From Nocardioides agariphilus (GTDB lineage Bacteria; Actinomycetota; Actinomycetes; Propionibacteriales; Nocardioidaceae), in assembly GCF_015352445.1 (NCBI RefSeq), contig NZ_JADKPO010000032.1, positions 1-51,771 on the forward strand: 51,771 nucleotides of DNA, written 5' to 3'. A program made the position numbers and the translations under genes. A model generated the notes under the pieces. The model ran no database searches and was not told the DNA's origin. It was given only the letters and a program-made list of their open reading frames with translations. Within the stretch, counting starts at the first letter, position 1. The number at the start of each line of letters is the position of its first letter. Of the stretch, positions 40,169-48,741 are shown piece after piece.

Positions 40169-40762
40169 GTGAAGTCCTTGTTCATGGCTGCGGCACTGGC
40201 TGCCACCGTCACCACAGGCGTCGGGGTCGCGCTGCCCGCGGCCGAGGGTGCAGCGGGTTCGGTGGCATCGACGGTCGTGCTCGTCGATGGTGGCGGTGAT
40301 GTGTGGACCTACTCCGACACCACGATCGGCTACACACCGGCCAGCCGCCCGGACGCCGACGTCCTCCGCGCCCGGATCTCCCTCGGCGATCACGCCCTGA
40401 ATATCCGCATGTCCTTCGACAACCTCCGTCGCGTGGCCACGCAGTGGTACCGCGCCGATGTCCGCACTCCCGACGGGACCTTCCGCTACGTCCTCGAGGC
40501 CAAGTCTGGCCACTGGGCAGGGCAGATGTTCCGTGACGTGAAGGGGGAGTGGGAGCCGGAGGCGTCGGTGGGCTACTCCATCGACTACTTCGGCGACGTC
40601 GTCGGCCTACGCCTGCCCTACAGCACGTTGGGCGATCCCACCTGGGTGCAGGTGCGGCTGCGCAACGACCTCGGAGCGCCCGGCGGCGAGACGTTCTTCA
40701 CCGACAACCCCTCGAGCCATGGTGAGCGCCCGAGCTTCACGGGTCGCCTGGGTTGCCCCTGA
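40169..40762 (+). CDS. Small secreted protein of unknown function
   Basis: A 197-residue protein with a Sec signal (KSLFMAAALAATVTTGVGVA followed by LPAAEG). The mature part has WTYSDTTIGYTPASRPDADV, VLRARISLGDHALNIRMSFD and TFRYVLEAKSGH, a beta-rich pattern of an extracellular domain I do not recognise. GTG at 40169 is chosen because gaggagg lies directly upstream; an ATG at 40133 would put extra charged residues before the signal. It converges with the DUF6054 gene 15 bases away. Confidence 0.78.
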   Translation: MKSLFMAAALAATVTTGVGVALPAAEGAAGSVASTVVLVDGGGDVWTYSDTTIGYTPASRPDADVLRARISLGDHALNIRMSFDNLRRVATQWYRADVRTPDGTFRYVLEAKSGHWAGQMFRDVKGEWEPEASVGYSIDYFGDVVGLRLPYSTLGDPTWVQVRLRNDLGAPGGETFFTDNPSSHGERPSFTGRLGCP

Positions 40763-40777
40763 CCCGGCGACCTGGAC

Positions 40778-41116
40778 TCAGCGCGGGAAGCTGAGGATGG
40801 CGTCCACACCACGCTGCAGGAACGTCGACTCGCCCACCGTGTTGAGCTTCCAGAACACCGCTTGGCTCCCGCCGGCGGTGATCGCCGACACCGACATCTC
40901 GTCGCCGACCGCCAAGACGCTGATGCACAGGCTCACCCGGTTGCCGCCCAGGGCGCTGTACCGCTCGTACATCCGCACCACCATGCGCGCGTCGCCGATC
41001 CGCTGGTCGGCGCGGTCCTCGAGGCTTGCGCTGATGCTCCCTGCGGGGATGGTGCTGTCGAGGTGAGCGACGAACGAGTCGACATCACCTCGGAGTACAT
41101 GCTCGTAGTGCGCCAT
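40778..41116 (-). CDS. DUF6054 family protein
   Basis: A 112-residue protein beginning AHYEHVLRGDVDSFVAHLDS, then SISASLEDRADQRIGDARMV, YERYSALGGNRVSLCISVLA and FLQRGVDAILSF. This pattern fits, from memory, the DUF6054 family of small proteins of unknown function. ATG at 41116 is six bases after a -10-like hexamer, so the message is probably leaderless; the open frame continuing to 41350 is not coding-like. Confidence 0.75.
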   Translation of the reverse strand: MAHYEHVLRGDVDSFVAHLDSTIPAGSISASLEDRADQRIGDARMVVRMYERYSALGGNRVSLCISVLAVGDEMSVSAITAGGSQAVFWKLNTVGESTFLQRGVDAILSFPR

Positions 41117-41122
41117 GCCGCA

Positions 41123-41128
41123 ACCGTA
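41123..41128 (-). promoter_or_regulatory. Candidate -10 element, leaderless DUF6054 transcript
   Basis: On the minus strand TACGGT, ending exactly six bases before the ATG whose first base is 41116. Confidence 0.5.
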
Positions 41129-41436
41129 TGGCGGGCTCGGACGCTTGGCTCCCGGACCCATGGGCCCCGTTCCCAGCGCATTGGTGGTAGTGACTTGTCC
41201 GCCGTGAGGTGCGGCTAAGGCAGCGGTGTGACGCGGGGCCGCTCCGAGAGCGGGCTCGCGCGAACCGTCTGGCAGCGTCGACGCCGACGTTCCGGACGAG
41301 CCTCGCACCCCACGTCTAGATTGGTTCCGCACTCCACGGGACGCGGTCAATGCCGTCCGACGGTCACGGGGGCGATAGCCCGGTCTGCGGAGACGCGCGA
41401 CCGCGCGGCGGCATGGTCCGACAGAGGAGGGTTCGG
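41129..41436. other. Divergent intergenic region, no gene seen
   Basis: Between the divergent DUF6054 and VOC genes. Open frames here are short and Arg-rich on both strands and look non-coding. It should hold the promoter of the VOC gene; aggagg at 41424-41429 is that gene's ribosome site. No repeat or hairpin of note. Confidence 0.6.
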
Positions 41437-41826
41437 ATGCCGGTGAGCCTCAACCACACGATTGTCTATTGCCGCGACAAGCAGGCCTCGGCATCGTTCT
41501 TGTCCGAGATCCTGGGGCTGCCGGCCCCGACGAGCTTTGGACCGTTCTCAGTGGTCCAGGTGGCGAACGAGGTCTCGCTGGACTTTCTCGAGGAGGGAAA
41601 CGTGCACCCCCAGCACTACGCGTTCCTTGTCGACGAGCACGAGTTCGACCAGATCCACGGGCGGATCATGGCCCGTGGCATCCCCTACTGGGCCGACCCC
41701 GGGCGGAGTCGACCGCAGCAGATCAACACCAACGACGGCGGCCGCGGTCTGTACTGGCTGGACCCCGACGGTCACATCCTCGAGATCCTCACCGTTCCCT
41801 ACGGCGGTTGGCCGAAAGCTGGCTAG
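41437..41826 (+). CDS. VOC-family (glyoxalase/bleomycin-resistance fold) protein
   Basis: A 129-residue single VOC protein. It starts SLNHTIVYCRDKQASASFLS with the first metal-ligand His, then EILGLPAPTSFGPFSVVQVA, HYAFLVDEHEFDQIHGRIMA, and GRGLYWLDPDGHILEILTVP with the last ligand Glu. Single-module members dimerise to form a metal site and act as glyoxalases, dioxygenases or drug-binding proteins. ATG at 41437 has a clear aggagg upstream and is preferred over 41350. Isolated gene. Confidence 0.88.
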   Translation: MPVSLNHTIVYCRDKQASASFLSEILGLPAPTSFGPFSVVQVANEVSLDFLEEGNVHPQHYAFLVDEHEFDQIHGRIMARGIPYWADPGRSRPQQINTNDGGRGLYWLDPDGHILEILTVPYGGWPKAG

Positions 41827-42029
41827 TCCGTAGGGCCGACAACCTGCCACGACAAGGCCGAGGAGACTTCGCTCTGCTAGTCGGCAGGGATGCGCTATCG
41901 CATGATCGAGTGATGTTCTCGCGGGCCGGCGGGAGCGAGGCTGTAGCAGCCAGTCCGACTCAGCGGACTTCGCCCGTCCCCAGCCGGGTCTGGGCGAACC
42001 GGAATCCCGTTGGATAAGTAGGAGGACAC

Positions 42030-42308
42030 ATGTCGGTCATCATGATCGCGGAGGTGGCGGGCGCTGACGCCACGTTTATCGACGCGATGCGCGCCGCCGG
42101 CGTCGCGGAAGCGCTCGCCACACGTCCCGGGTTCGTCAGCCACATCAGTGGCGCAGCGGACAGCGGGTATCGCGTCGTCGAGGTCTGGGAGTCTCGCGAA
42201 GCTCACCAGGACTGGGTCGACAAGGTGGTCCTTCCCAACATGCCGCCCGGTGCTCCGGCGCCCACCACCGAGTACATCGATCTCCTGATGGCGGTGCCGG
42301 AGGGCTGA
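42030..42308 (+). CDS. ABM-like small protein
   Basis: A 92-residue protein with VIMIAEVAGADATFIDAMRA, ATRPGFVSHISGAADSGYRV and VEVWESREAHQDWVD, the strand-helix-strand and E-W-x(3)AH pattern of antibiotic-biosynthesis-monooxygenase-like dimers. aggagg stands seven bases before the ATG. Not closely similar to the ABM-like protein at 13519-13824. Function unknown; may protect against or modify small reactive compounds. Confidence 0.75.
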   Translation: MSVIMIAEVAGADATFIDAMRAAGVAEALATRPGFVSHISGAADSGYRVVEVWESREAHQDWVDKVVLPNMPPGAPAPTTEYIDLLMAVPEG

Positions 42309-42781
42309 AGCCTGGGAGCAGCGACCGGTGGACGTCACCCGAAGTCGCTGGCTGGGCCTGTGTTGGCCCCGCAAGGATCCGGGCTGATCGCCGATCGAGG
42401 TCGAGCCGCAGGTAAGCGCAGGACTAACGGCCGAACGCCAGGTGGCGACTTCGGCAACGGGGTTTCACAGCAGAGAGCGGCTGGACCCACCTGCCACCTC
42501 CTTCGGCGGCCACCTCAGGGAGCCTCGACCGTGCGACTGCTCAGGAGCCATGTGGGTGCGTCCGGTATGCGGAGTGACGCACTCATCGCGGCAGATTCGG
42601 CCATTCGAACAGAGTCCGACACCGCCCGCCGCGCTTGAAACAAGCACGTGCGGATGGCCCGACTCCGCTGGTCGGGATCCTCTGCGGGGAGCGTCATGCC
42701 CCAGCCAGCTCTGCGCAGCCGTTCGAGCGAGGCGCCCTGGGTGGTTCGAGAGGGCGTCGACCGAACTGAGGTGACCGGATA
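42309..42781. other. 473-bp intergenic stretch with no supported gene
   Basis: Short open frames on both strands lack ribosome sites and coding-like composition. No tRNA cloverleaf, integrase site or repeat could be recognised. It separates the ABM-like gene from the 3-prime end of the Abi gene and may hold remnants of accessory DNA. Confidence 0.5.
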
Positions 42782-43675
42782 TTACGACGAGCGCTGTTCC
42801 AAGGTCTCAAGGACGAACTGACACCACACGTGGGCGGACCCCACTGCAAGCCGCGCGTGACGGGGTGTCACCCAAGTGGGCACCTCGGCCTGCCCGTGGC
42901 CGGTTCCGATCTGATTGCGCAACTCCGCCATCCCAACCCCGATCCGGGATACCGCGCCTAGCAGGGTGCGGATACCGACGGCGTTCTCTGCGCTGTCTTC
43001 CACCTGTTTGGCGTTGATGCCGAGCGCAGTATGCGCCTTGGCTACGAGGCTTGGAAGGTCGTCGGTCTTCCCATACTCGACACCGGAACGTTTCAGTACC
43101 AGCTTCGCGGTGGACTCGACGAGCTCTTTGGCGGAGCCAACCGCCAGTCTGGGGTCGTCGTCAAGGCTGCGCTCGATCCGATCCAGATGATCGCGGATCG
43201 CGCCGGGGTCGTCCAATGCTGACAGCGCCTCCTCGGTCACCTTTGGTCCGGACCCTCCGGTGACCAAGGCTTCGAGGCGGTCGTGGATCGGATTGAACAG
43301 GTCGGTCAGCAGGTCGCGACGTGCCTGCCATCCGCCGGCTCCGGAAGCGCCCTTGCGGATCCAGTAGCTGCGGAAGCTTTCAAAGTCCCTGAACCCGAAC
43401 TCGACGTTGCGCAACCCGACACGCGCCAGAACTGCCTTCAGTGTGGTGAGCAGCTTGCGCGCCTCGGTGTTGGCGAGTTCGCTGCCGTTCGTACCGTACT
43501 TTTGATATTCGTCGTGAGTGAGCTCAGTCAGAGCCTTCGCGAGTTCAAGGTCTGACCAGGTCGAGGACGGTGCTGCTGCAATCTGGTCGAGCAGTTCAAT
43601 GTGAAGCCGCGTCGTCTCGCTTGTTCCCCATGGGCTGGTGTCCTTCTCTGTGCTGAAGAACTCGCTGCTGTCCAC
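42782..43675 (-). CDS. Abortive infection (Abi-C) family protein
   Basis: A 297-residue soluble protein. The C-terminal half matches the Abi_C pattern: DDPRLAVGSAKELVESTAKL, VAKAHTALGI, LLGAVSRIGVGMAELRNQIG followed by TGHG, and ARLAVGSAHVWCQFVLET. This domain is found in phage abortive-infection genes and in defence islands. The N-terminal half is helical and of unknown function. Lower GC at third positions than neighbours and a lone position flanked by weakly coding DNA suggest horizontal acquisition. GTG start at 43675; no clear ribosome site. Anti-phage role is inferred from the family. Confidence 0.8.
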   Translation of the reverse strand: MDSSEFFSTEKDTSPWGTSETTRLHIELLDQIAAAPSSTWSDLELAKALTELTHDEYQKYGTNGSELANTEARKLLTTLKAVLARVGLRNVEFGFRDFESFRSYWIRKGASGAGGWQARRDLLTDLFNPIHDRLEALVTGGSGPKVTEEALSALDDPGAIRDHLDRIERSLDDDPRLAVGSAKELVESTAKLVLKRSGVEYGKTDDLPSLVAKAHTALGINAKQVEDSAENAVGIRTLLGAVSRIGVGMAELRNQIGTGHGQAEVPTWVTPRHARLAVGSAHVWCQFVLETLEQRSS

Positions 43676-43971
43676 ACCACTATGGTTTCACCGGTGCATG
43701 CGGCCCACGTCGCTTCCCCACACCTCGCCCTTCCTCCTGCATTCGCTGCACACTTGCGCGGCGGATAGACACGCCGCGCGACGGCGGCGTGCGAGGGTGA
43801 ATCTGACTCCAGATGGGAAAGTCCTACCGTGTGGATAGATGACCACGGCGTCGCTCACACCGTGGCCGTGCCTGAACCGACATGGGTGATGTCCGAGGAC
43901 TTCCGGTCGAGCCTCGACACCCTGGTCGCCCGAGATCGCCAGGCCCTTCAGTCAATGATTGAGGCGCCGAG

Positions 43972-44160
43972 ATGCGTTTCCTTGAGAAGGACTGGTCAGA
44001 CTTACGTGGGTCAAAGATCCATATCGCAGTGCCGGCGCCCTGCGACCTGCTCCGAGGGCACGTCGTCACGCTGGACGACGTTGTGGGCTCCATCGACGAG
44101 GTTTCTCCGCGATGGCAGCTCGACGCGATCCTTGCGCTGGACGACTATCTCGACGACTAA
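43972..44160 (+). CDS. Small hypothetical protein, possibly the 3-prime half of a frameshifted gene
   Basis: A 62-residue acidic protein: RFLEKDWSDLRGSKIHIAVP then LDDVVGSIDEVSPRWQLDAI, ending DDYLDD. A different frame from GTG 43829 (WIDDHGVAHTVAVPEPTWVM then SEDFRSSLDTLVARDRQALQ) reads well up to about 43970 and then becomes Arg-rich. The two pieces could be one gene broken by a frameshift near 43965-43985 or two coupled small genes. No family recognised. Confidence 0.4.
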   Translation: MRFLEKDWSDLRGSKIHIAVPAPCDLLRGHVVTLDDVVGSIDEVSPRWQLDAILALDDYLDD

Positions 44161-44325
44161 TGTCGGCGTTTGGTGCCGACAGATAAGAGAGTCCTCAACG
44201 CGGCGAATAGACGCACATCTCGATGCCCCCGGATTGCTGTGTGTGAGTGCGTTTCGAGTTGCGCAGGCTAGACAACCCGTTCCACATGATGTTCCGGCCG
44301 TCCGTGGGAGGCTCATGATGGCCTC

Positions 44326-44751
44326 ATGACGAACCGTTCCGCAGGCCTAACGAGCGTCATCGTTGCGGCCTTGATCGCAGCGGTCCTGGTAGGCAGCCAG
44401 GTTCTCGCCACTGCAGGCCCGGCAACGCCGCGCCTCAAGCAGCCTGCGCCTGCGGCAACGAGCACCGCCGACGATGGTGACTGCGTGAACGATGCGTGCG
44501 GCAGTGGGCATTCGAAGGCGGTTCACGCGTGGGTCAAGTGCAAGGCAGTCAACGGAAAGGACGCCTGCGTGAGACCGGCCCCACCGGGCGATGCCCACCG
44601 GCGCACCAACCACTCAGGCACCGCGCCAGGGCCGGCCAGTGCCAACGGACACGGGCATGGGTGGGGTCGGGCGCACGCGCGCGATCAACTCAAGAACAAG
44701 GGCGAGCCAACCCCCCACGACGACCAGGACGCCAACGACCCAAACGACTGA
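44326..44751 (+). CDS. Small exported protein, His/Asp-rich C-terminus
   Basis: A 141-residue protein with a signal sequence or N-terminal anchor (SVIVAALIAAVLVGSQVLA). The mature part has four cysteines (GDCVNDACGSGHS, VKCKAVNGKDACV), which could form two disulfides, then a low-complexity region rich in His, Gly, Asn and Asp (NGHGHGWGRAHARD). gggag lies about 15 bases upstream, weakly placed. No family recognised; surface or metal-binding role possible. Confidence 0.6.
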   Translation: MTNRSAGLTSVIVAALIAAVLVGSQVLATAGPATPRLKQPAPAATSTADDGDCVNDACGSGHSKAVHAWVKCKAVNGKDACVRPAPPGDAHRRTNHSGTAPGPASANGHGHGWGRAHARDQLKNKGEPTPHDDQDANDPND

Positions 44752-44945
44752 CTCGTGCAGGTGGCCTCCGCTCATCGGCTCGATCAGCGCGTCCTGCAAG
44801 CGGCGGAAGACGCAGGCGGTGTTCGAGTCGCCGGATCGTCCATGACAGAGGCAGTGGGCTGTCGCTCGGCACCACCAGACGCCACAATGCCGATGGCGGC
44901 CGCTCGGTCGCCCGAGAGCGGGGCTGAGGCCTGGAGACTGGGTGG

Positions 44946-45332
44946 GTGGCCATGGATCCGCAACTAACCTTCGACGAGTCCGAGATCCGCGCTGCTGAGC
45001 GTCGACTGGAAACTGCGCTCGAAGCGGATGACCCCACTGCCTGGGTCTTCGACTACACCGACGACGCGGTCTTCGACGGAGGCGGTGAGCACGCATCTAT
45101 TGGGCGCGAATCGCTTCTTTCGATGGCCAGATCCATGCGCCCCTTGACATCCGTGTCCATTCGTCCGCTCCGCACAGAGGGACAGGGCAGCCTCGCGGCT
45201 GTTTGGGTAGAGGGGTCCTGGGTCAGCGGACCAACGGAGAGTCCGCCGACGACGGTCAACGTGCGGGGCCTGCTCGTGTGGCGAAAGGAGGCCGACGGCG
45301 TGTGGCGGGTGGCGATGGAGCACATCGGCTGA
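44946..45332 (+). CDS. SnoaL-like / DUF4440 NTF2-fold protein
   Basis: A 128-residue protein with the NTF2-like pattern: RAAERRLETALEADDPTAWV, DYTDDAVFDGGGEHASIGRE, VRGLLVWRKEADGVWRVAME. Such proteins are small cone-shaped enzymes or binding modules often annotated as nuclear-transport-factor-2-like. GTG 44946 with ggaga upstream or ATG 44952 may be the start. Isolated gene. Confidence 0.75.
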   Translation: MAMDPQLTFDESEIRAAERRLETALEADDPTAWVFDYTDDAVFDGGGEHASIGRESLLSMARSMRPLTSVSIRPLRTEGQGSLAAVWVEGSWVSGPTESPPTTVNVRGLLVWRKEADGVWRVAMEHIG

Positions 45333-45458
45333 CTGCTTTGTGCAGTGAACGGTTCGCGGCGATCTGACGCACCACTAGGCGCCCCCGTCCTCGGCACATG
45401 AGTGCGGCGTAGCGGAAGTGACGTTCCTCGGCGCACCACCTCACCCGCCGCGCGAGGG

Positions 45459-46712
45459 CTATTGGCGTCGGGTGAAGGTGGTGGAGCCGTCGGAGTGATG
45501 GTGGGTGTCCCAGGTGGGGTCGTGGGCCCGGTGGTGGTGGAATGGGCAGAGAAGCTTGCCGTCGGCGAGGTTGGTCTTGCCGCCTCGCGCCCAGGGTTCT
45601 CGCCAGTGGTGGGCGTGGCAGAAGGCGGCGGGGATGTGGCAGTTGCGGGTGGTGCACTCCTTGTCGCGCAGGTCCATGGCCTTGCGTTGGTATCCCTTGA
45701 AGAGCCGCGCTGCCCTGCCGAGGTCGAGGATGGCGCCCTGGCCGTCGAGCACGGCTGGCAAGATGCCGGCGCTGCAGGCCAGTCGGCGGGCCTGAGCGGC
45801 GGTGATGGTGTCGCCCGTGGAGGTTGTCGCGGTCCCCAGTCCGGTGAGCAAGGTCTGGTAGTCGACGGTGACCACGACGCTGGTGGCGGTGGATCCGTGG
45901 ACGGGCAGGTGGGACTCCAGCACGGTCTCGAGGAGGGACTGGAGCGCGATGCCGCGTCGACGGTCGACGGGTAGGGCCATGAAGTCGTCGTCGTTGCTGG
46001 TGCGGCGGGGGTTGGCGATGGCGTGAACGTAGGCGCGTAGCCGGTTGGCCGCCTGATCGGGCAGCCGGGCGTGTAGGTCGGTGGTGCCGTCACCGCGGCG
46101 GTGGAAGGACAGCCGGGTGGCCGCGTCGGCGCGGGCCTCCTCGGCGCGCAGGGCGCGCAGCTCGGCGCGGTCGGCGATGTCGGGGGCCACGTGGGCCAGC
46201 ACCCCCCGGCCGAGGTGGCGAAGCTCCCGAGGCCCGAGATCGGAGGCCCGCTCGATGAGGAATTCCTCGGCCTTGGCGACCAGTCCGTCACCGAGGTTGG
46301 CCGGCAACGCCTCAAGGGACTCCACCATGGCGCGGGTCTGGGCGAGGTTCACCTGCCCGGCGGCCAGGGCGGCGGCAAGTCTGGTCCACCGCTGGTGGAG
46401 AGCTGCCGCCAGCTGAGCGCGACTGCGGAGAGTGCCATGCGCCTCCCTGGTCTGCTCGGCGGCCCACACGGCGGTGGACCGGGCCCCGGTGTCCTCGGCG
46501 ACATCGTCGCGACCGGCGGCCAGCAGCTGCAGGTCGAGCGCCTCGACGCGGGCCCGGGCCCGGGCGATCTCGACCAGCGCCGTCTTCTTCTCAGCCACCG
46601 TCATGAACAGGGGTTCGATCTCGGAGATCTCGTCGAGGGCGGCGTGGATCGCCGTGATCGCCGAGAGCGCCGGGTGGTTCATACCTCCCATCCCATCATC
46701 GACCACCGACAT
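45459..46712 (-). CDS. DUF222 / HNH endonuclease-like protein
   Basis: A 417-residue protein of the actinobacterial DUF222-HNH (13E12-like) family, usually present in many copies per genome. The DUF222 part has ARARVEALDLQLLAAGRDDV, NLAQTRAMVESLEALP and HLGRGVLAHVAPDI; the C-terminal HNH module has RNCHIPAAFCHAHHWREPWA and KLLCPFHHHRAHD with Cys and His ligands for a metal. Role unknown; association with mobile DNA is often suggested. An alternative start at 46682 is possible. The EamA gene ends 18 bases upstream on the same strand. Confidence 0.9.
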   Translation of the reverse strand: MSVVDDGMGGMNHPALSAITAIHAALDEISEIEPLFMTVAEKKTALVEIARARARVEALDLQLLAAGRDDVAEDTGARSTAVWAAEQTREAHGTLRSRAQLAAALHQRWTRLAAALAAGQVNLAQTRAMVESLEALPANLGDGLVAKAEEFLIERASDLGPRELRHLGRGVLAHVAPDIADRAELRALRAEEARADAATRLSFHRRGDGTTDLHARLPDQAANRLRAYVHAIANPRRTSNDDDFMALPVDRRRGIALQSLLETVLESHLPVHGSTATSVVVTVDYQTLLTGLGTATTSTGDTITAAQARRLACSAGILPAVLDGQGAILDLGRAARLFKGYQRKAMDLRDKECTTRNCHIPAAFCHAHHWREPWARGGKTNLADGKLLCPFHHHRAHDPTWDTHHHSDGSTTFTRRQ

Positions 46713-46730
46713 CGCAGTCCCGAAAAGGGC

Positions 46731-47741
46731 TCAATCCCCAGGTTTTGAGCCACATTCTCGAAAAACGGTGTACTCGTCCGACGTACCTCCGACGTGCGAG
46801 GTCGCGACCCTCGGGACCTGCTCGACAGGCACGCGACCAGGGAGTGGGGGAGTGGTCGGCCGACGGCCGGGCAACTGCACCAGCAGCACTGCGAGCAGCA
46901 CCAGCGCACCTCCGACCAGCTGCCTCGGCGACAGCGTCTCGCCGAAGACGAGGGCAGCGAGCGAGATGGTCACCAGCGCCTCGATGATGGACAGGATCGC
47001 GGCGACTGACGGCCCCACCCGCGCGAGGCCGGCGAAGAACAGCAGGATCGCCGCCACCGTGCTCACCAGCGAGAGGGCCAGCAGCCATCCCCAGGCGGCG
47101 AACCCTGAGTCGAGCGAGGTCGGGCCACCGCGCACCGCGGTGGCCACGGCGTACGTCGTCGCGGCACCGCAGCAGACGAGCGCGGTCAGGGGCAGCGGTG
47201 GCGTGCCCGCGACCAGCCGGTCGCCGGTGAGGATGTAGACCGTGTAGACCAGCGCGGAGGTCAGTCCCAGCGCGGCGCCCAGCCAGTCGAAGCGACCCGT
47301 GATCGAGCCGGTCAGCACCAGGGCCATGCCACCCAGGGCCAGCGAGAGGGCGCCGGCTCGCTGGGCCGACCAGTGCTCGCGGCCCAGCGCGACGGCACCC
47401 ACCATCACCAGCACCGGGTAGAAGTAGAGGAGCAGGGCCAGCAGCGATGCGTCGATGCGGTTGAGGGCAGCGAAGTAGGAAGCCGATTGGGCGGCGTACC
47501 CGAAGGCGCCCATCGCGAACGCCGCGACTGCGGTCCGCCGGGTCAGGCCAGCGAAGCCGCCGCGCCAGCGGACGATCACGAGCATCACCAGCGCGGCGAT
47601 GCCGAAGCGCACCAGCAGCAGGTCGCCGACCGTCACGCCTTCGTCGTAGGCGAGCTTGCCGAAGACGGCCATCGCCCCGAAGGCGACAGCTGACAACAGG
47701 CAGTAGATGGCTCCCACGACACCAAGGATCACAGCCACCAC
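46731..47741 (-). CDS. EamA-family (DMT) transporter
   Basis: A 336-residue integral membrane protein with ten predicted spans in two EamA repeats: AIYCLLSAVAFGAMAVFGKL opens the first, and ALGLTSALVYTVYILTGDRL the second; VSTVAAILLFFAGLARVGPS and ALVFGETLSPRQLVGGALVL are typical late helices. Such carriers export amino acids or other metabolites. The last 45 residues are a hydrophilic tail. Start GTG at 47741. Divergent from a LysR regulator that likely controls it through the 53-base shared region. Confidence 0.9.
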   Translation of the reverse strand: MVAVILGVVGAIYCLLSAVAFGAMAVFGKLAYDEGVTVGDLLLVRFGIAALVMLVIVRWRGGFAGLTRRTAVAAFAMGAFGYAAQSASYFAALNRIDASLLALLLYFYPVLVMVGAVALGREHWSAQRAGALSLALGGMALVLTGSITGRFDWLGAALGLTSALVYTVYILTGDRLVAGTPPLPLTALVCCGAATTYAVATAVRGGPTSLDSGFAAWGWLLALSLVSTVAAILLFFAGLARVGPSVAAILSIIEALVTISLAALVFGETLSPRQLVGGALVLLAVLLVQLPGRRPTTPPLPGRVPVEQVPRVATSHVGGTSDEYTVFRECGSKPGD

Positions 47742-47793
47742 TGTTCAGGTCCATCGCGAGAAAGTGGATCCTTTCGTGAAGGTATACTGAACA
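47742..47793. promoter_or_regulatory. Divergent operator/promoter between EamA and LysR genes
   Basis: tgttcag (47742-47748) and ctgaaca (47787-47793) form a wide inverted repeat, and gaaagtggatcctttc (about 47760-47775) is a second near-palindrome between them. A -10-like TATACT at 47783-47788 ends six bases before the LysR ATG at 47795, so that message is leaderless and its promoter lies inside the repeat, which suits autoregulation. Confidence 0.6.
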
Positions 47794-47794
47794 A

Positions 47795-48709
47795 ATGTTG
47801 GACCTGCGCCGACTGCGCCTCCTCCGCGAGGTCGAGGCCCGAAACACCCTGAGCGCGGCAGCCGAGGCGCTCGGCTACACGACCAGCGCGGTGTCGCAAC
47901 AGCTCTCGGTCCTCGAGCGCGAGGCCGGTACGGCGTTGCTCGAGCGCGTCGGCCGCAACGTACGCCTCACCGATGCCGGTCGCGTCCTGGTCCGGCACGC
48001 GCAGACCCTCCTCGATGCGGCCGAGGCGGCCGAGGCCGAGGTCGCGGAGGTGGCCGCCGGTCAGGTCGCAGAAGTGGTCAAGGTGGCGTCGTTCCAGTCG
48101 GCGTTCCTGCGCATCGTCGCCCCGGCGGTGCGCGACCTGGCCACCTCGCACCCTCACGTCCGCGTCGAGGCGAGCGAGCAGGAGGTCGAGCAGGCGGTTC
48201 CGGGGCTGAGGCTGCAGCACCTCGACGTGGTCGTCGGCGACGAGTACGACGACCAGCCCAGGCCCGTGCACGGCGACCTGGCCCGCACCGACCTCGTGCG
48301 CGAGCGCGTCCGCCTGGTGATGCCGGCCGACCACCCGCTGGCACGGCGGCGCAAGGTGCCGCTGACCAAGCTGGCCGGCCAGTCGTGGGCCGCATGCCAG
48401 CCGGGTACGGGTCATCGCGAGATGCAGGTCCGCATCTGCCGGCAGCTCGGCGGCTTCGAGCCCGACCTACGACACGCCTCCGACGACTTCCTGATCCTCA
48501 TCGAGCTGGTGCGTACGACGGGCGCCTGTGCCTTGCTGCCGGACCTCGTGCTGGGCTACGCACCCAGCGACTGGACGCCGGGAGTCGTCGTGCGCGACCT
48601 GGTCGAGGGGAGCATCGGCCGGACGGTCTTCATGCTGGCTCGCACGGCCCGGACACCTGCTGTCGCGGTCGTCACCGACGCGCTGCGACGCAGCGCAGCG
48701 GGTGCGTGA
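47795..48709 (+). CDS. LysR-family transcriptional regulator
   Basis: A 304-residue regulator. The N-terminal helix-turn-helix (about 15-45) reads RNTLSAAAEALGYTTSAVSQ then QLSVLEREAGTALLERVGRN; the C-terminal effector domain includes VVKVASFQSAFLRIVAPAV and LDVVVGDEYDD, with RERVRLVMPADHPLARRR. Leaderless start at 47795. Divergent orientation to the EamA transporter is the usual LysR arrangement; the effector is likely the exported compound (inference). The downstream RCC1-like gene may begin inside its stop (GTGA at 48706). Confidence 0.93.
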   Translation: MLDLRRLRLLREVEARNTLSAAAEALGYTTSAVSQQLSVLEREAGTALLERVGRNVRLTDAGRVLVRHAQTLLDAAEAAEAEVAEVAAGQVAEVVKVASFQSAFLRIVAPAVRDLATSHPHVRVEASEQEVEQAVPGLRLQHLDVVVGDEYDDQPRPVHGDLARTDLVRERVRLVMPADHPLARRRKVPLTKLAGQSWAACQPGTGHREMQVRICRQLGGFEPDLRHASDDFLILIELVRTTGACALLPDLVLGYAPSDWTPGVVVRDLVEGSIGRTVFMLARTARTPAVAVVTDALRRSAAGA

Positions 48710-48741
48710 CACAGCGAGCCACTGCCAACACACTGTCCCCC

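Noticed and set aside
42360-42638. A 92-codon open frame in the intergenic stretch
   Set aside because: No ribosome site, unusual composition and no recognisable fold; overlapping frames on the other strand are equally open.
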